Shown here: positions 23,860-36,199 of the stretch, piece by piece
Numbering within the stretch: position 1 is the first letter of the stretch
Layout: each line of letters starts with the position of its first letter
Assembly (NCBI RefSeq): GCF_014805625.2
Contig: NW_023998415.1
Location: 32,532,270-32,596,269, forward strand
Origin: Glossina fuscipes
Taxonomy: Eukaryota > Arthropoda > Insecta > Diptera > Glossinidae
Direction of reading: 5' to 3'
DNA: 64,000 nucleotides
Program-made: the position numbers and the translations under genes
Notes under the pieces: generated by a model
The model's input: the letters and a program-made list of their open reading frames with translations, nothing else
What the model was told of the DNA's origin: nothing
Database searches by the model: none

Positions 23860-24654
23860 AGTCAAGAAGCTAAATTAATTTTTGTATACCATTAAGTTAT
23901 TTAATGCGTATATACTCATTCAGTCGTCAACCAAGCAAATAACCAGGCGAACAACCAACCAACTGAATGAAGTACGAAAGAATAATAAATGAATGCACTG
24001 TGTGGAAAGCATAAAATGACTTAAAAGTATAGTGTATATATATGGGATAAAGTATACTCGTTGGTTTTTTTAGGTTTTCTTTTACATGTACGCGCGTCGA
24101 GATGTTACCGGCAGTTGTTTTTCTCCTATGTACAGTAAGTAAGTATATATAGAAGTAAGGACTTTTTTTTATTTATTTTTTTTTTTTTTTTTATTTATAT
24201 TAATTTTTTTTTTTTTTGTATTTTGTATCTTTACATGAAAGGGGTTTCTGTTCTGGAGGCAGACCGAAATAAAAACAACAACAGAAACAACAAGAATACG
24301 AAAACAAATTATTTATTCTTTTTCACCATGCAAACGTTATATTAATTTGCTTACGGGATATGTACGCAAGAAGGGAAAGCTAACTATCCGTACACATTCA
24401 AAGGTAACTGAGTAGCACTAGCTACACATTAATTGCATGCCCTTTTAGGGCATAGGGTATTTATATATGTACCCGTACCCGTTTATATGTATAGGTAGAT
24501 AGGTGAATGTGAAAGCTTATTTTAATGCTGCCATAAATGAATGCATACAGGGAAGTGAAAGCATTTTTCTAGGTTAGACAATTACCTTCATCCGCATTAA
24601 TTTACAAGAGTGTGTGCACAAGTATGCTTTTATATATATATATATATATATATA

Positions 24655-24706
24655 TGTATACATATACATATATATATATATGTATACATATACATATATA
24701 TATATA
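24655..24706. repeat. perfect 26-base tandem duplication
   Basis: The 26-base unit starting TGTATACATATACATATATA occurs twice, back to back and identical (24655-24680 and 24681-24706), within a longer (TA)n tract starting at 24630. It probably reflects slippage or unequal exchange in the AT tract. Confidence 0.9.
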
Positions 24707-25384
24707 TGATTCGACAACACACAAACCAACGCGCGAAAACATTTATTTTACTTTATAAAATATGTTTTAATGCGTTTATGTGTGTGCGCGCACGTGTTTG
24801 TATATATGTCACACAAAGTAAAGATTAATAAAAACTCTTTTTCCCCTCATAAATAATGCAATTCATTGTTAAATTTACTTGCGACGGTTACTGTTCCTGT
24901 TGCTGTTAAAGCATTAAATGCAATTTATTTATTTTTTTATTTCTTATTTTTTTTCTATAAAGCCAACTGCAGATACACACACATATGCAAACACACTCGT
25001 ACACATAAATACGAAATACATGCAAGTAGCTTATGGTAATTCAAGCGTTCTTTCTCAGCAAATTGTGCGGCCTAACTCTATTTCATTATTATTATTTAAA
25101 ATTTTTTTTTCATCTTAGATATTTTGTTTAGCAATTATATAAACACGTAGGAGAAAAACGAACCAAAATTTTATACGCTTTGCGGTAGTTACACTCATAC
25201 ATACTTCCATTCAAGTTCATGCCTTAAAAATTTATAAATACTGCATACAATACACGTTTCTTCTTCTGCATGAGATGTTATTTTAATTAAGCACCTGTTG
25301 CTAATTACTAACGTGGGAGTTGTTTGTTTAAAATATAACAATAATAGCAACAACGGCGAAAACAATAATAGCGGCAATGATATA

Positions 25385-25416
25385 ATAATTTCATTTTAAA
25401 ATAATTTCATTTTAAA
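25385..25416. repeat. perfect 16-base tandem duplication
   Basis: ATAATTTCATTTTAAA is repeated twice without mismatch. The sequence just downstream, CATAGTAAATACTATG, is a short perfect hairpin (six-base arms). Confidence 0.9.
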
Positions 25417-25658
25417 ATCTATTTACCATAGTAAATACTATGAACTTTGCTCTTAATACATTTAAGAGAGAGCACGCAAAATAAAGTGAGATAGTTTCGC
25501 CTTATGCAGATCATGTATCATAATATTTATCGCATGTAATTTTTTTATTACTTTTTCATAAACGCATTTCAAATCTAAGGGGAAAACAAATTAAAAGATT
25601 TTAGAGGACCAATTTAGGCCATTAATTGCTTCTAACCAGTTCCCCGAATACTCTATTT

Positions 25659-25681
25659 TCTCTCTCTCTCTCCCTCTCTCT

Positions 25682-25712
<31 letters not shown>

Positions 25713-25725
25713 ATACACACACACA
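25659..25725. repeat. (TC)n then (AC)n compound microsatellite
   Basis: Interrupted TC array 25659-25712 followed by about five AC units. The 102-codon open frame over it (25626-25934) starts as Ser-Leu repeats and is discounted. Confidence 0.95.
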
Positions 25726-26064
25726 ATCTTTCTCAAATAATATCGCAAACTTTTTCTTTATTGTCATACAAATATTTCCATTTTATGAGAACTTTCATAT
25801 ATATGGGGAAGGGTTCTACTCGAATACATGGCACGCAGTCTAAACCTATTACAATAAATTTATGCGACGCGTCCTCAAAAAAGAGGTGTTTATTTATTTT
25901 TGCAGAAAATTATTCAATTATTTATTACTGTTAATATGTCCCCTTCAATTCCCTCTTACAATTCCCCTTATAATATACTTGTGCCAGCTCTTTTTGCACT
26001 TGTCAAAAGCAAAAAATCGCCAAACACACTAAAACACGTCTAACTTTTTATATTTGCCAAAAAC

Positions 26065-26091
26065 AAAAAAAAAAAAAAAAAAAAAAAAAAA
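26065..26091. repeat. A27 homopolymer
   Basis: Pure A run; a second A13 run follows at about 26142-26154. Confidence 0.95.
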
Positions 26092-27520
26092 TACGAAATG
26101 ACTGATATTGTCAAGATATTTTGGGTCAACGTGCGCCAATATAAAAAAAAAAAAAATTTTTAAATCGAATGTAAGTCAACTTTTGTTTTAGAACACCTCG
26201 CTGTCATACATACTTACATTAGATTTACCGTCATCATTGAAGACTCAGCTGGATAATACCTTGTTGCCATTTGAAGGGTTAATATTTTGACAAGAATGTG
26301 TCCCAAAAGTGAACCGATGTGGTGCAAATGTAATTAAGTTAACTCTTAGGATCAATTTTCAGCATAAATTATTAATAACGAGAACATGTTAATTATAGTA
26401 TAAATATTTATTTTGTACAGAAGCTATTACATCTGAAGAATTTCGAAATTCGTTCGATTCCACACGAATTGTGCATATTCATTTATTAAGCCGAAACAAT
26501 ATTTCGCATTTACTTTCCTCGCGATATATATTATAATAAAATTTCGCTAACTTCCTTCATATAATTTTTTTCTTTTCATTTCACACCGTATGAGTGGTGA
26601 TCGTAAAATTAGTTCGGTTGAAACTGTTTTTAGCAGTGTTCGCAAAATATTTCAAAAAGGGCGGAACGCTGATTGGAGAAAAAATTAAATAAGCACACAT
26701 CGGAATAGCATCACAGATCTGAAATTGCTTCAACCTATTCAAGAAATAGTTTTAAGGCAATTAGAATAACATATGGTGGATAAATATGCAAATGTGCAAT
26801 GCAAACGTAAGCATGGAGATGTTCACGCACAACTACGAATTTATAGGAATTTTAATGCAACAGCATGCTCGTAACGTGAGCTCAACACAAAATTGTTACG
26901 TACACCCAGTGTAACATATAAGAAACGGTATAACGTTTAGCTTATTCAATAGGGTGTTAATCTTCGCGGATAACCGCGCTTAGTTGAACTTGAGGCTTTG
27001 AGAGCAGAACATAATTACGTTTCGTACGTACACCTTTAGTGTCTTTAAGCTATTCTTGCTACTACCCTTGCTACTGTTGCTTTTGTCGGTAAATCACTTC
27101 ATCGCTCTCTTACCCTTGCCACTACTAACACTATTAGGACTCGTTGCGCTAAATTCGTCGTATACGACGAAATTATTTTGTAATGTTGTATGTAATTGAA
27201 GGATTACTATTTGGAATGAAACAGTCGAATTGATATTAATTGACCTAAAATGCTAAAAGATAATTACAGATTTAGAAGATAACTTAGCAAATAATTTTCT
27301 TTCCAAATATTCCTCACAATTGTCGGTATTTAAGATGCGGAAATTTATATATATGTATATATAAGTATATGTGTGTTTAGATAAATAGATTGCGAAGTCA
27401 ATATCCAATGTTTTTCTTTTAATTTTTTTATTCATGACATCACACTGTATGTACGTTTTCTATATGTGTACATTTTTATATATATACGTTTTATATATAT
27501 GCGTTATATATATACATATG

Positions 27521-27592
27521 CATATATATATATATATATATATATGAGACTAGTGTTAGGTCAAGAAAAAAAAAAAAAAAAAAAAAAAAAAA
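27521..27592. repeat. (TA)n and A27 run
   Basis: A TA array at 27523-27544, then 21 bases of unique sequence (AGACTAGTGTTAGGTCAAG), then an A27 run at 27566-27592. Confidence 0.95.
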
Positions 27593-27761
27593 CGTTGGAT
27601 ATTGACTCGACTGCGACTAGGCTAAGTTAGTTAGTTAGTTTCTCTCCAATGTCCAAAAATATATATTAAAAGCATTACGGAGTGCGTACAGAATAAACAT
27701 AAATATTTGTCTTTAAAATCAATTTAATTACATTCGTGCTTTGTATCCATCTGACAAATAG

Positions 27762-27798
<37 letters not shown>
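27762..27798. repeat. (TA)n-(CA)n compound microsatellite
   Basis: About nine TA units followed directly by about nine AC units. Confidence 0.95.
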
Positions 27799-28097
27799 GC
27801 ACATGTAAACAAACAATCGATTTTTATTTGTTAAGATTATGCTCAAACATTAATGTCAGCATCATAACTACAATGTGTAAAAAGCAATAAAATAGTTTCA
27901 CTGAACGTAAATTTTAAAGGTTTATAATTAAGTATGGGCTAAAGACAAAGCACAACGCCTTGTAATTTGGTGATGTTAATTTATAAACGTGTTCATGCAT
28001 TATATATGTAATATATATTAGTGAGAGCATATATATATGTATATATATATTTGAGTGTGTAAACATTTTCTATTGACAGAGAAAGTGACATAAATAA

Positions 28098-28174
28098 ATA
28101 GATAGATAGGTAGATAGATAGGTAGATAGATAGATAGATAAATAAAGAGTGAGAGAGAGAGAGGGAGAGAGAGG
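28098..28174. repeat. (GATA)n followed by (GA)n
   Basis: GATA/GGTA units over 28098-28141, then an interrupted GA array at 28149-28174. It is an example of neighbouring repeats derived from one another. Confidence 0.95.
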
Positions 28175-28407
28175 CAGAATGAAAAAGAGAAAGATAGTCA
28201 AAAGGATGTGATAGTTCTGAATAAGATCTAATAATACATTAATATTTGTTTTAGATAAAATGTATGTGTCCTTCTCAACATTACTACTCCCCGGTAAATT
28301 TCAAGTAGAGAGAATTATTAATGCTCTTTAGTGAAAGAAAGAAAATGTATGTCTTTAGGGTTTTATGACATTCCCCAAGTGTTTCTAAGACGGTTTATGT
28401 TTGTGTA

Positions 28408-28410
<3 letters not shown>

Positions 28411-28437
<27 letters not shown>
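28411..28437. repeat. (GT)13 microsatellite
   Basis: Pure GT array flanked by shorter TGTG words. Confidence 0.95.
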
Positions 28438-28438
<1 letters not shown>

Positions 28439-30139
28439 ATGTGTGTGTATCCGTGTCGATTTTAATATGCAACCGAGTTAAGGGTGACTTTCAGTTTGTT
28501 GCTATTAATTTATTAATGCATTAACACTTGATAATAGCACACTATTCCCTAACTTAGCTTACAAAACTATTTGCTTAGGTATTATCGACCTTTCTAATAA
28601 AGTGTTTATTCGTATGCGTAATGTCTTTGTTTGGTTGTTACGAACAGGTGCAACAAATTAATTCGTAGAAAGCTACAACAAGAACCGAACAAAACCAGAT
28701 ATTGCCTGTCAGTGTTAAAACTAACAAAACGAAGAAAAAGTAATTGCCTTATGAATATTTAACAAGTACATAGAGACTACTAAGTCTGTTTTAATTATCA
28801 CGATTATTAAGTTCTTATATGATCATTACGAAAATAAGGAAACACTTCATGATCTTAAAATAGGAAAAGACAGATATTTGTCATCAACTTTTCTACTCCT
28901 TGTAATTCCTTTTACAATCTGCCACCTGCTTACCCTACAACATTTATATTAGGTCTGTGTGAATGCGTAAACAACACGGATCATACGCATCGATGCAGAA
29001 TCATTTTCTGAATCGACTTAGGTCTATCGGCATGCTCGTCCCACGCTTGTCAATCCGGCTGCCTGCATTTGGCTATCTTCACGACTACGTCTCACGCAGA
29101 GTCTGTATAACGTTTTGAAGTAAACGTTTTTTACTAAAGAAAAAAAAAAAAAAAAAATTTACGATGACTTTTTATGAATCTGCAAAATTTGAATGGGATC
29201 GGACCATTTTCTCAATCCCCTTCCAGGTGAACGCTCTAAGGTGAAAAAAGTACAATATTTAGTATTAAACGCTGTACGGTCATCTTCCACACCGTCCACT
29301 TAATTTCAAAGCATAAATTGATAGGAGAAGTAGAGTACAAGTCGGAATATCACAATAAAGCCTAATCTACGGTACTTTACTACTAGAACAGATGCAGAAT
29401 ATTAGCTTCTTGGACAAGGGCTTAATTTTGCTAAATTTAAATCGCGACGATTCGCTTTTGAAGTTTGCTCTTCTATCAGGCCTCTCATGAAAAGTGAACC
29501 TATACATGCACATGTTTGTCATTTTAATATTCTGAGACGAAAGTTAGTTCAAGGTTAGCTCAATTTAGTGTTAAATATTTCGAATCCATAGGTTATTATA
29601 TTAGAACTCTTCGCCATGTACGAGTTCTCGCTATTTTCATCGTAAAACTGTTTGTCGCATAGTCAAGTGTTTAGCATATCTTAAATGGCCGTCACAATGA
29701 GCGAGCTGTTAACGAATGTTTGATTATGTTCTCCACTTAATATTGCAAATTTTTACTACTATCTATGTTCTTGGTTGAAAGACTAAATACTAAGTATATC
29801 TCCTCAGCATTTTTTTTTTTCCGATAAATTCTCGAGTTCTGATTTACATTGTCACGCCTTATCTCGTCTCCTTACTCACCACAAAATAGAGTTACACTTA
29901 CTTTTGTGCTGAAGACCACGCATCCTGTATTGCCATAACACAATGACACCTTTCGCATGTTCCCGAATTTAAGTTGATTCAGTTACGTTTGTTGCATGGT
30001 GTTGCGGCTGAAAATTTAAGCCTTTTATGATTCATCATTTCCTTTCTTCTTTATCATTAACGCCACTTTTAAAATTGCCGTAGACGTGAATCAGCTCTTT
30101 CGCTTACTTTCGATCCGACCCCCCGTGTAAGAATTTCAA

Positions 30140-30260
30140 ATCACTTTGCCAAATTTGAAGCAGATGTCTTCGTTTTTGCGGTCAGAAGACTGCTTACTGC
30201 AGACATGATGGAAACGGACTGATCGATTGACCGATAGATGTATAGCTGTTTTGCCTATGT
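30140..30260 (-). repeat. dispersed repeat, partial copy 3
   Basis: 30147-30219 aligns without gaps to 55632-55704, including the core CGTTTTTGCGGTCAGAAGAC and the terminal ACATGATGGAAACGGAC. This copy lacks an expanded tetranucleotide array: only scattered GACCGATAGATG-like units follow at 30220-30245. It may show the state of the element before array growth, or after array decay. Confidence 0.65.
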
Positions 30261-31013
30261 ACTATAGACCTGTCCGTAGAACACATACACAGAAACTTTA
30301 GTAGTTTTATGTGCCGTGTTTTGTGAAAAATGAGCAAAAGTCCTTCTTCTCTAGAATTGTTTTCAGTTTTCGTGACATTGTAGTCGTACCCGTAGACCGA
30401 TTTTGCCCATTGCTACAAACAATCTGCCTACGAGACTATTTAATGTTTCAAATAAATTTCGTCCTGATAGCTTTATTTTCGCGCCCAAGTATTGATTGCA
30501 TTGATAGGTGGACAGACAAACGAATGTATGTTTCATAGTTGGATGCTGGTCAACCATATATATACTTGATAGAGGCTTTGAAGCTTCTTTCGGAGTATTG
30601 CGAACACGCTGACAAAAAGACTAGTCTTTCTGTAAACAGTGCTGCAAATGCGTTTATGGTTCGGCCCGACTGTAAAAAAATTATCAAATTCTTGATAATA
30701 AAACGCAAAGTCGAAATTATTTATTTAGTTACAATTCTTGCTCTTTCAGGTTGATAGCTACAAAGCAATATTGCCATAAAAAACCGTTACGTATAGTGTT
30801 AACGCAACATCTTTTCTTGCACAACTTAAGCTTGTATGTGAGTTTAGGTAGGCAAAGTGAAGCAATCTTGTAGTATACATCTCATCGTATATCGTATATA
30901 TACAAAAATTCCAAGTTCACTCCAATTGAAAGAAGTACTCAGCAGACAACAAATGCTTACAAATGCATATTCTATAAAAATATGACCACGGATTTCATTG
31001 GGCATGAATTGAG

Positions 31014-31487
31014 ATGAGAAATATTATAAGGACGACATGTCATTTCATCAAGGGAAGGTGTAGAAAATCGCGGGGAAAATCTAGTTTGGCGGAAATGCAT
31101 ATTAAAGAAATCTTTATGTTAACTGACCACCAAGAACAACCTTCTTCGTTCAGCCATTGGCGTGTGTGGAGCAAGTCGCAAACACCTCCTTACTTGGAAA
31201 TCAACATTGTTTCTGTTATTGATGGAACAGATAGTAATTTATCCAGACAAGTGACCCCAAATAGATGCTTAAGAATAGAATCGTCAGAGCAATCCAGGAG
31301 CAGTCATTTAAATGAAAACCTATGTGTAGATAAAGAGGCCATGAATCGATACTTGGAAGAAGGAAAACAAATCGCATTGCTATTGTTATACGCGGTTTTA
31401 TTTTTCTTGCAATGGGAAAAGCCCCTACTTAATAAACCCTCTAAGGATATATGCGGTAATTGTGCGGCAGCGCTTACCTTGGTTTAA
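31014..31487 (+). CDS. open frame of 157 codons, coding status doubtful
   Basis: This is the longest open frame in the window that is not explained by a transposon relic, GC island or simple repeat. The in-frame stop TGA at 31005 precedes it, and the first ATG is at 31014. The predicted protein has a basic N-terminus (KGRCRKSRGKSS), a polar Ser/Gln/Asn-rich middle (residues about 40-110) and one hydrophobic stretch near residues 123-137 (IALLLLYAVLFFLQW) followed by KPLLNKPSK. I recognise no family. Local composition is less AT-rich than the surroundings, which lengthens chance open frames. With thousands of stop-to-stop intervals in 64 kb, one of this length is only mildly surprising. It could be a real small gene, an exon, a fragment of an unrecognised element, or chance. 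Confidence 0.2.
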   Translation: MRNIIRTTCHFIKGRCRKSRGKSSLAEMHIKEIFMLTDHQEQPSSFSHWRVWSKSQTPPYLEINIVSVIDGTDSNLSRQVTPNRCLRIESSEQSRSSHLNENLCVDKEAMNRYLEEGKQIALLLLYAVLFFLQWEKPLLNKPSKDICGNCAAALTLV

Positions 31488-32128
31488 ATGCATTTAAATG
31501 AATTGTTATAGAGACACTATTCAGTAGAAATTAAAGCACTTCAATATCAACAATCAAACTGAGGGGCTTGCAGTTTCGAGGCTATGTTCTGGAAAAAAAG
31601 AAATTGAATTTTTTTTTTTCTTTCTCTTTTGATAATTTTGAGCTCACATGCAGGGATCGCAAGGTGAAATCAAACTTATGGAAATAGAGTTTTACCAGTG
31701 TCATCGTGTTTTCGGGCACGAGCGACAGACTTGTCGGTTCTCGATTGTTCATTTCGCCTTTTTTACTGAATGTATTCATGAATGTATTCATTTTGAGTTA
31801 TCTGGGGTGCATAGTTTCATCCGAAGAATATATTTCATGCAAACCTTATGCTCTTAGTTACCCTTTGTATAAGAAAAAATGTAATCTGCTAATAGCCGAA
31901 GAGAAAGTTTAAGCCATAATCCGTAACAGGTATTGACACAAACATTTTCGCTGGAATATTAAAAAGGTGCAAACATGTTTCCCGCATTTCAAATACTGCG
32001 CATTTTGATTTGATTAACTATGCAGCAAACCACGAATTTTTCGAAAGCGTACATGGATTTCTTATTTGTGTCATTTTTTGTTTTTTACATTAGAATATCT
32101 TTTGTTTTGTAGCATTTTCATGCCATCG

Positions 32129-32165
<37 letters not shown>

Positions 32166-32172
32166 ATATATG
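32129..32172. repeat. (TA)n / TGTA tract
   Basis: TA array with three TATG interruptions. Confidence 0.95.
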
Positions 32173-32397
32173 TAAAATGAATATTGTATGTGGCAATTAG
32201 TGATTTAGCAGAGTTGTTGTTCTTTTTGTTGTTTGTTGACGTTGTTACTATTATTGCTGACGTTGAACGCGTCTCTCTAGTGTTAAGTAATTAGTACGTA
32301 TTTAAAAGTAGAAACTTTTCAATGCTCTAAAGTTTTGTTTAATGTTTTCGTAACAAAGTCCGTTTGTTTTAATTGCGAAAACGGAAAACAGAAAAAC

Positions 32398-32480
32398 AAA
32401 AAAAAAAAAACAAAAAAAAAAAAAGGAAAATGAAAATGAAAAATGAAAAATATCGTAACTTTACAAAAAAAAAAAAAAAG
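32398..32480. repeat. A-rich low-complexity tract
   Basis: Runs A13, A14 and A15 with CAAAA and TGAAAAA spacers. It contains no gene. Confidence 0.9.
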
Positions 32481-33499
32481 GATAATTTAATTAAGTTAAA
32501 TAAGATAAATAAGTATGGGAAAGCGTCGTGCATACGGATTAAATAAAATTGTACGCCTTAGTTACTGAATCAAATAGACTTTAGTCGTTTCGTTTGCATT
32601 ACGATGTTACGAAATGTTATGTTGACTTATCCGATAAAGTCTGATCAACGTTTCCTCATAAAAAAAAAGGGGTGGGGGAATTTATATAATAAATATGGGG
32701 AGTGAGAGCGACAGCGAGTAGAGCAATAAAAATAGAGCTCGTGTGCAGGTAAATTTTTTTATTACTTGAGTATTGGATATTAAACAAGTGAGGGAAATGA
32801 CAATTCGCAAAAAAGTTTCATGTGTTTGTACCGCTTAAGGAAGTTCAATATTCGTTTGTTGCATTGATCAGGCATAGTAGTAAAGTTTTCTTTCTTTGAT
32901 ATTTGCTTTCAAAGCTCACGTCATAAATGTACATCTGTCTGAATACCGAGCAGATGCCCCATCATCAAAGCACACATACAGTTATAAGTTGAATGTGTCC
33001 GTACGATACTTTTCCCTTGTAAGCTCAAGCCGGCAAAGCAGTTAAGTAAGCTCCTGTATTAAAGGACGCAAGAAGCTGTCTACTTGTTTGCCGTAATAAC
33101 ATATTTTACTTTCGCCCTGTCAATATACGAAAACACATTGAAAGCCCTCTTTTTTGATGAGAGACTTCTTAGCAACTAAGAAGTATAAGAGAAAAAAAAT
33201 GAACACATTGACAGGTACGACCGAGGAGTAATAATGCTTCACTTCACTTTATATAATGCAATACTTTCTATTACTTCTATTAACACTTTCTATCTATCTA
33301 TTAACGATAAAATATCAAAAATTGAGTCTTGTTACCATATAAAGCTTACCTTTTATTCGAAACTTTATAAGGTGGAGATATTCTAAAAATAGATCTACAT
33401 AATCCAAACTTGACGCGATAAATTTATACATTAAGTCATTATCTTGAAAAATGTTAAAAATTATTCTTTGCTACCATATAAAGTTTTCTTTTTGGAAAA

Positions 33500-33795
33500 T
33501 CGTTTACATGGCAGGGGGTCCAAAATTTGGTCCCATTCCATTCGAATTTTCCACAATCGTTTTATATGCGGACGAACAATTTCGATTAGTTGTTCCAAGA
33601 CTTTTTATCGAGAAAAGCCAGTTTCAGAATTGACTTTGCCGCTTTAGGTCGTATGCCACAGCACCAATTGTTTGGTTAAAATATGTGTATTACGTAAGTT
33701 GAGACCTATTAGTCGAACACCTCGAATTGCCGGATGGACAGATTGGCGGAACAGACGTTGCACAAACTTTATGTACCCTTCCTGCAAGGTATATA
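33500..33795 (+). repeat. second dispersed repeat type, copy a
   Basis: TTACATGGCAGGGGGTCC followed by TGGTCCCATTCGAA-like sequence (33504-33547) matches 48451-48490 at about three bases in four. The distal end (about 33750-33793) reads ACAGACGTTGCACAAACTTT then ATGTACCC...GGTATA. This resembles the ending AAACTTAATATACCCTG...GGGTATAAAA that I associate with abundant degenerate fly repeats. It could be the other end of the same parent element as the (TGTC)n repeat; I cannot prove that from this window. Confidence 0.5.
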
Positions 33796-33889
33796 GAGGA
33801 TATCGAGAGTCCAGTTTCAGAAGATCCTTCGCATGTTCTTTTGGATAAGACTATTATACCAAACTCAACTGCTAGCGTATTTTACAAAT

Positions 33890-33965
33890 GATTCTAAAGT
33901 AGAAAGCCCCCATATATATCGAAACCATCTGAGTCATGTCTACTTGTCTGCTAAACCTTGAAATT
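33890..33965 (+). repeat. possible short remnant of the (TGTC) repeat
   Basis: CATATATATCGAAACCATCT then GAGTCATGTCTACTTGTCTG resembles the segment leading into the array in copy 1. It lies 100 bases downstream of the second repeat type at 33.5-33.8 kb, so the two could be parts of one nested or composite insertion. The evidence is weak because the match is short. Confidence 0.3.
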
Positions 33966-34060
33966 ATAGGTAATGTATAAATTTGTTTTTATAACAAGAA
34001 AAAAAATAAATAAATAAAAATTTAAAACAGTCCAGAGAAAAGGTTTCGAAGTGTACAAAA

Positions 34061-34086
34061 GAGAGAGCGAGAGCGAGAGCGAGAGA
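34061..34086. repeat. (GAGAGC)n short array
   Basis: GAGAGAGC then three GAGAGC units. On the minus strand it produces Ser-Arg repeats in an 87-codon frame (34022-34285), which is otherwise unrecognised. Confidence 0.9.
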
Positions 34087-35916
34087 ATTTATATTTATCT
34101 ATAACTAATTGCAAAGCATCCGATGAACCTCGAAAAAAATTGAAGAACTTGTAATTTATAACAGCCGCCAAGCTAATATTTCGCCTGAGCAGATCCAAAA
34201 CGTTCTGTACATGTAGATATGATTGGGGCTTAAGGCGACTTAATACGTCCTTGCTGTCATAACTTACACCGGCGCTCACGTTCATGGCGTCTTGTTCAAT
34301 GGTTCAATGGTTTCAAGTGTATGTGTAAAAGTTTCTCATGTGTTATATATATATATATATATATATGCGTTTATTTAAACATTTGCTTTTGCATAAAATT
34401 CTCATTACGTTCCATATGTTGTTTAATATCATTATTACCTTAGAGGCAGACGTCATTTCAAGTTGGCGGAAGATGCATGGGATACTTTCTTCTTTTCTTG
34501 TTTGCTTTTTCATTTATACCCCAAAAGGAAAAATGAAGATTTTCGCCAAGTTTGCTATAAATTCTTACAATTACTTGTAGAAAATTGAGAAATTGTATAA
34601 TAAATTTCACATATGAAAAGGATTAATTATTTCCTCTATATAGAGAAGATATTCACGGTATATTGATCATCATTCTATATATATATATATATTCAATATT
34701 TTGATTTATTTATTTTTTTTAAAACCTTCTTAATGAAAAGTTTATTAAATTTAAAAGGGTAATGCAAATAAAACACACCCATTCGTATTTGGATTACGAG
34801 GGCCATAGGCATATTATGCAAAACTATGCCAATTAAAGCTAATACCGGTTATTTGTGTTCAAGGTACAAACAAATAAACAAATCCTGCCTTTAAGTAAGA
34901 ACTTTATAAATACATAAAAAATGCAAAACAAAAATCAGGGACTCGGTTTATATTACACATGGAAAAAAAGGGGATTATTTCAATATATATATATATATAC
35001 ATAAATAAACGTGCAGATAGATGCTATATGTATTAATTCAATAGAGAACTACGCTTTAGTGCGTTATATGATAAGCAACTGGATTTTTACTTCAATGTAT
35101 AAACAACATCAGTAGAAAATGGAAATGTAAACAGCGAAAATCTATACAATTCACACACACTAAGCACACTTTTCCTTTAACTGAAACGAGCACACATTCA
35201 GAGTCAACTGTACAAAAAAACGAAGCGTCTCAACGAATTGTGCGCATAAAAAGTACGTATAATATTTATGCAGACTAACAGGGGTATAGTAAAGAAAAAA
35301 AAAAAAAAAAAAACAGAAGCAGTTTTTATAGATATTGTACGGTATGAAAAATCCTTTCATTTTGACATTAATCTGAAATAGCCGCTGAGAAGCAGATTTA
35401 AACAACAAAAGATGAAAAACGAGCATTGACAGGCACATTAACACAAAAGCCCAAAACTAAAACTAAGAAACATCGAGAAATATCGTTAGCACTACTAACA
35501 ATGAACGCAATATATATGTAGCTGTATACGATAGAGCCAAGCCAAGTCAACGGTAGCATTATTTCTCACTTCTCAGTTGGTATATGCGACCGTTGCGACG
35601 CGAATGGTCGAAATCGAAAAAATTATTATCGCACGCCCAGTCATCTAACTTATGACGTAACATGACAAATTATAACAAATTCTTTTTGTTATTTAACAAT
35701 TTAAGTAAGACTTTCATTAGTTGCCTGTAAATGTCATGTATTTATTATGTGATGTACGTGTAGAAATATAAGAATGCTCACATCTATACACATCTATATA
35801 TGTAGATTTGTTCATAATTTCAAATTAATGCGATATGTTCTACACGTATTTTGATAACAAATAGCGAAAAAAGTCGTACTAACTAACTATGTCAGCAAAT
35901 AAATATGCATACATAT

Positions 35917-35920
35917 ATCC

Positions 35921-35953
<33 letters not shown>

Positions 35954-35970
35954 CATACATATATACATAA
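35917..35970. repeat. (CATA)n/(TA)n tract
   Basis: CATACATACATA, then a TA array, then CATACATA. It gives a repeat-coded Tyr-Ile frame. Confidence 0.95.
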
Positions 35971-36156
35971 ATATGTTTACACATATATATTCTCATGCAC
36001 GCTTATATACGTTCATTGAAACACGCATTGATATGTATGTACATATCGTACATATATTATGGCATACATACATTATAGCTGTGACCAATGACAGAGAAAT
36101 GTTGTCATAACTAAAACTCGTAAAATCCTTAATTTATATTATTTAATATATTTTGA

Positions 36157-36199
36157 TATTATTATTATTATTATTATTATTCTTATTATTATTATTATT
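36157..36199. repeat. (ATT)n microsatellite
   Basis: About 14 ATT units with one C interruption near 36182. Confidence 0.95.

Larger units (their letters stand above)
20101..25658. other. no gene seen
   Basis: AT-rich, with A and T homopolymers (21565-21577, 21698-21711, 22624-22645, 23823-23857), T-rich blocks at 23530-23610 and 24170-24220, and the two perfect tandem duplications listed separately. Open frames stay below 82 codons. Confidence 0.65.
25935..30139. other. no gene seen
   Basis: AT-rich with several microsatellites. The stretch 28950-29110 is less AT-rich (CATGCTCGTCCCACGCTTGT, TCCGGCTGCCTGCATTTGGC) and non-repetitive, but shows no long open frame or known motif. Confidence 0.6.
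31488..33499. other. no gene seen
   Basis: AT-rich DNA with a (TA)n and A-rich tract. Three mutually overlapping open frames of 68-69 codons at 31582-31912 are unremarkable. Confidence 0.65.
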
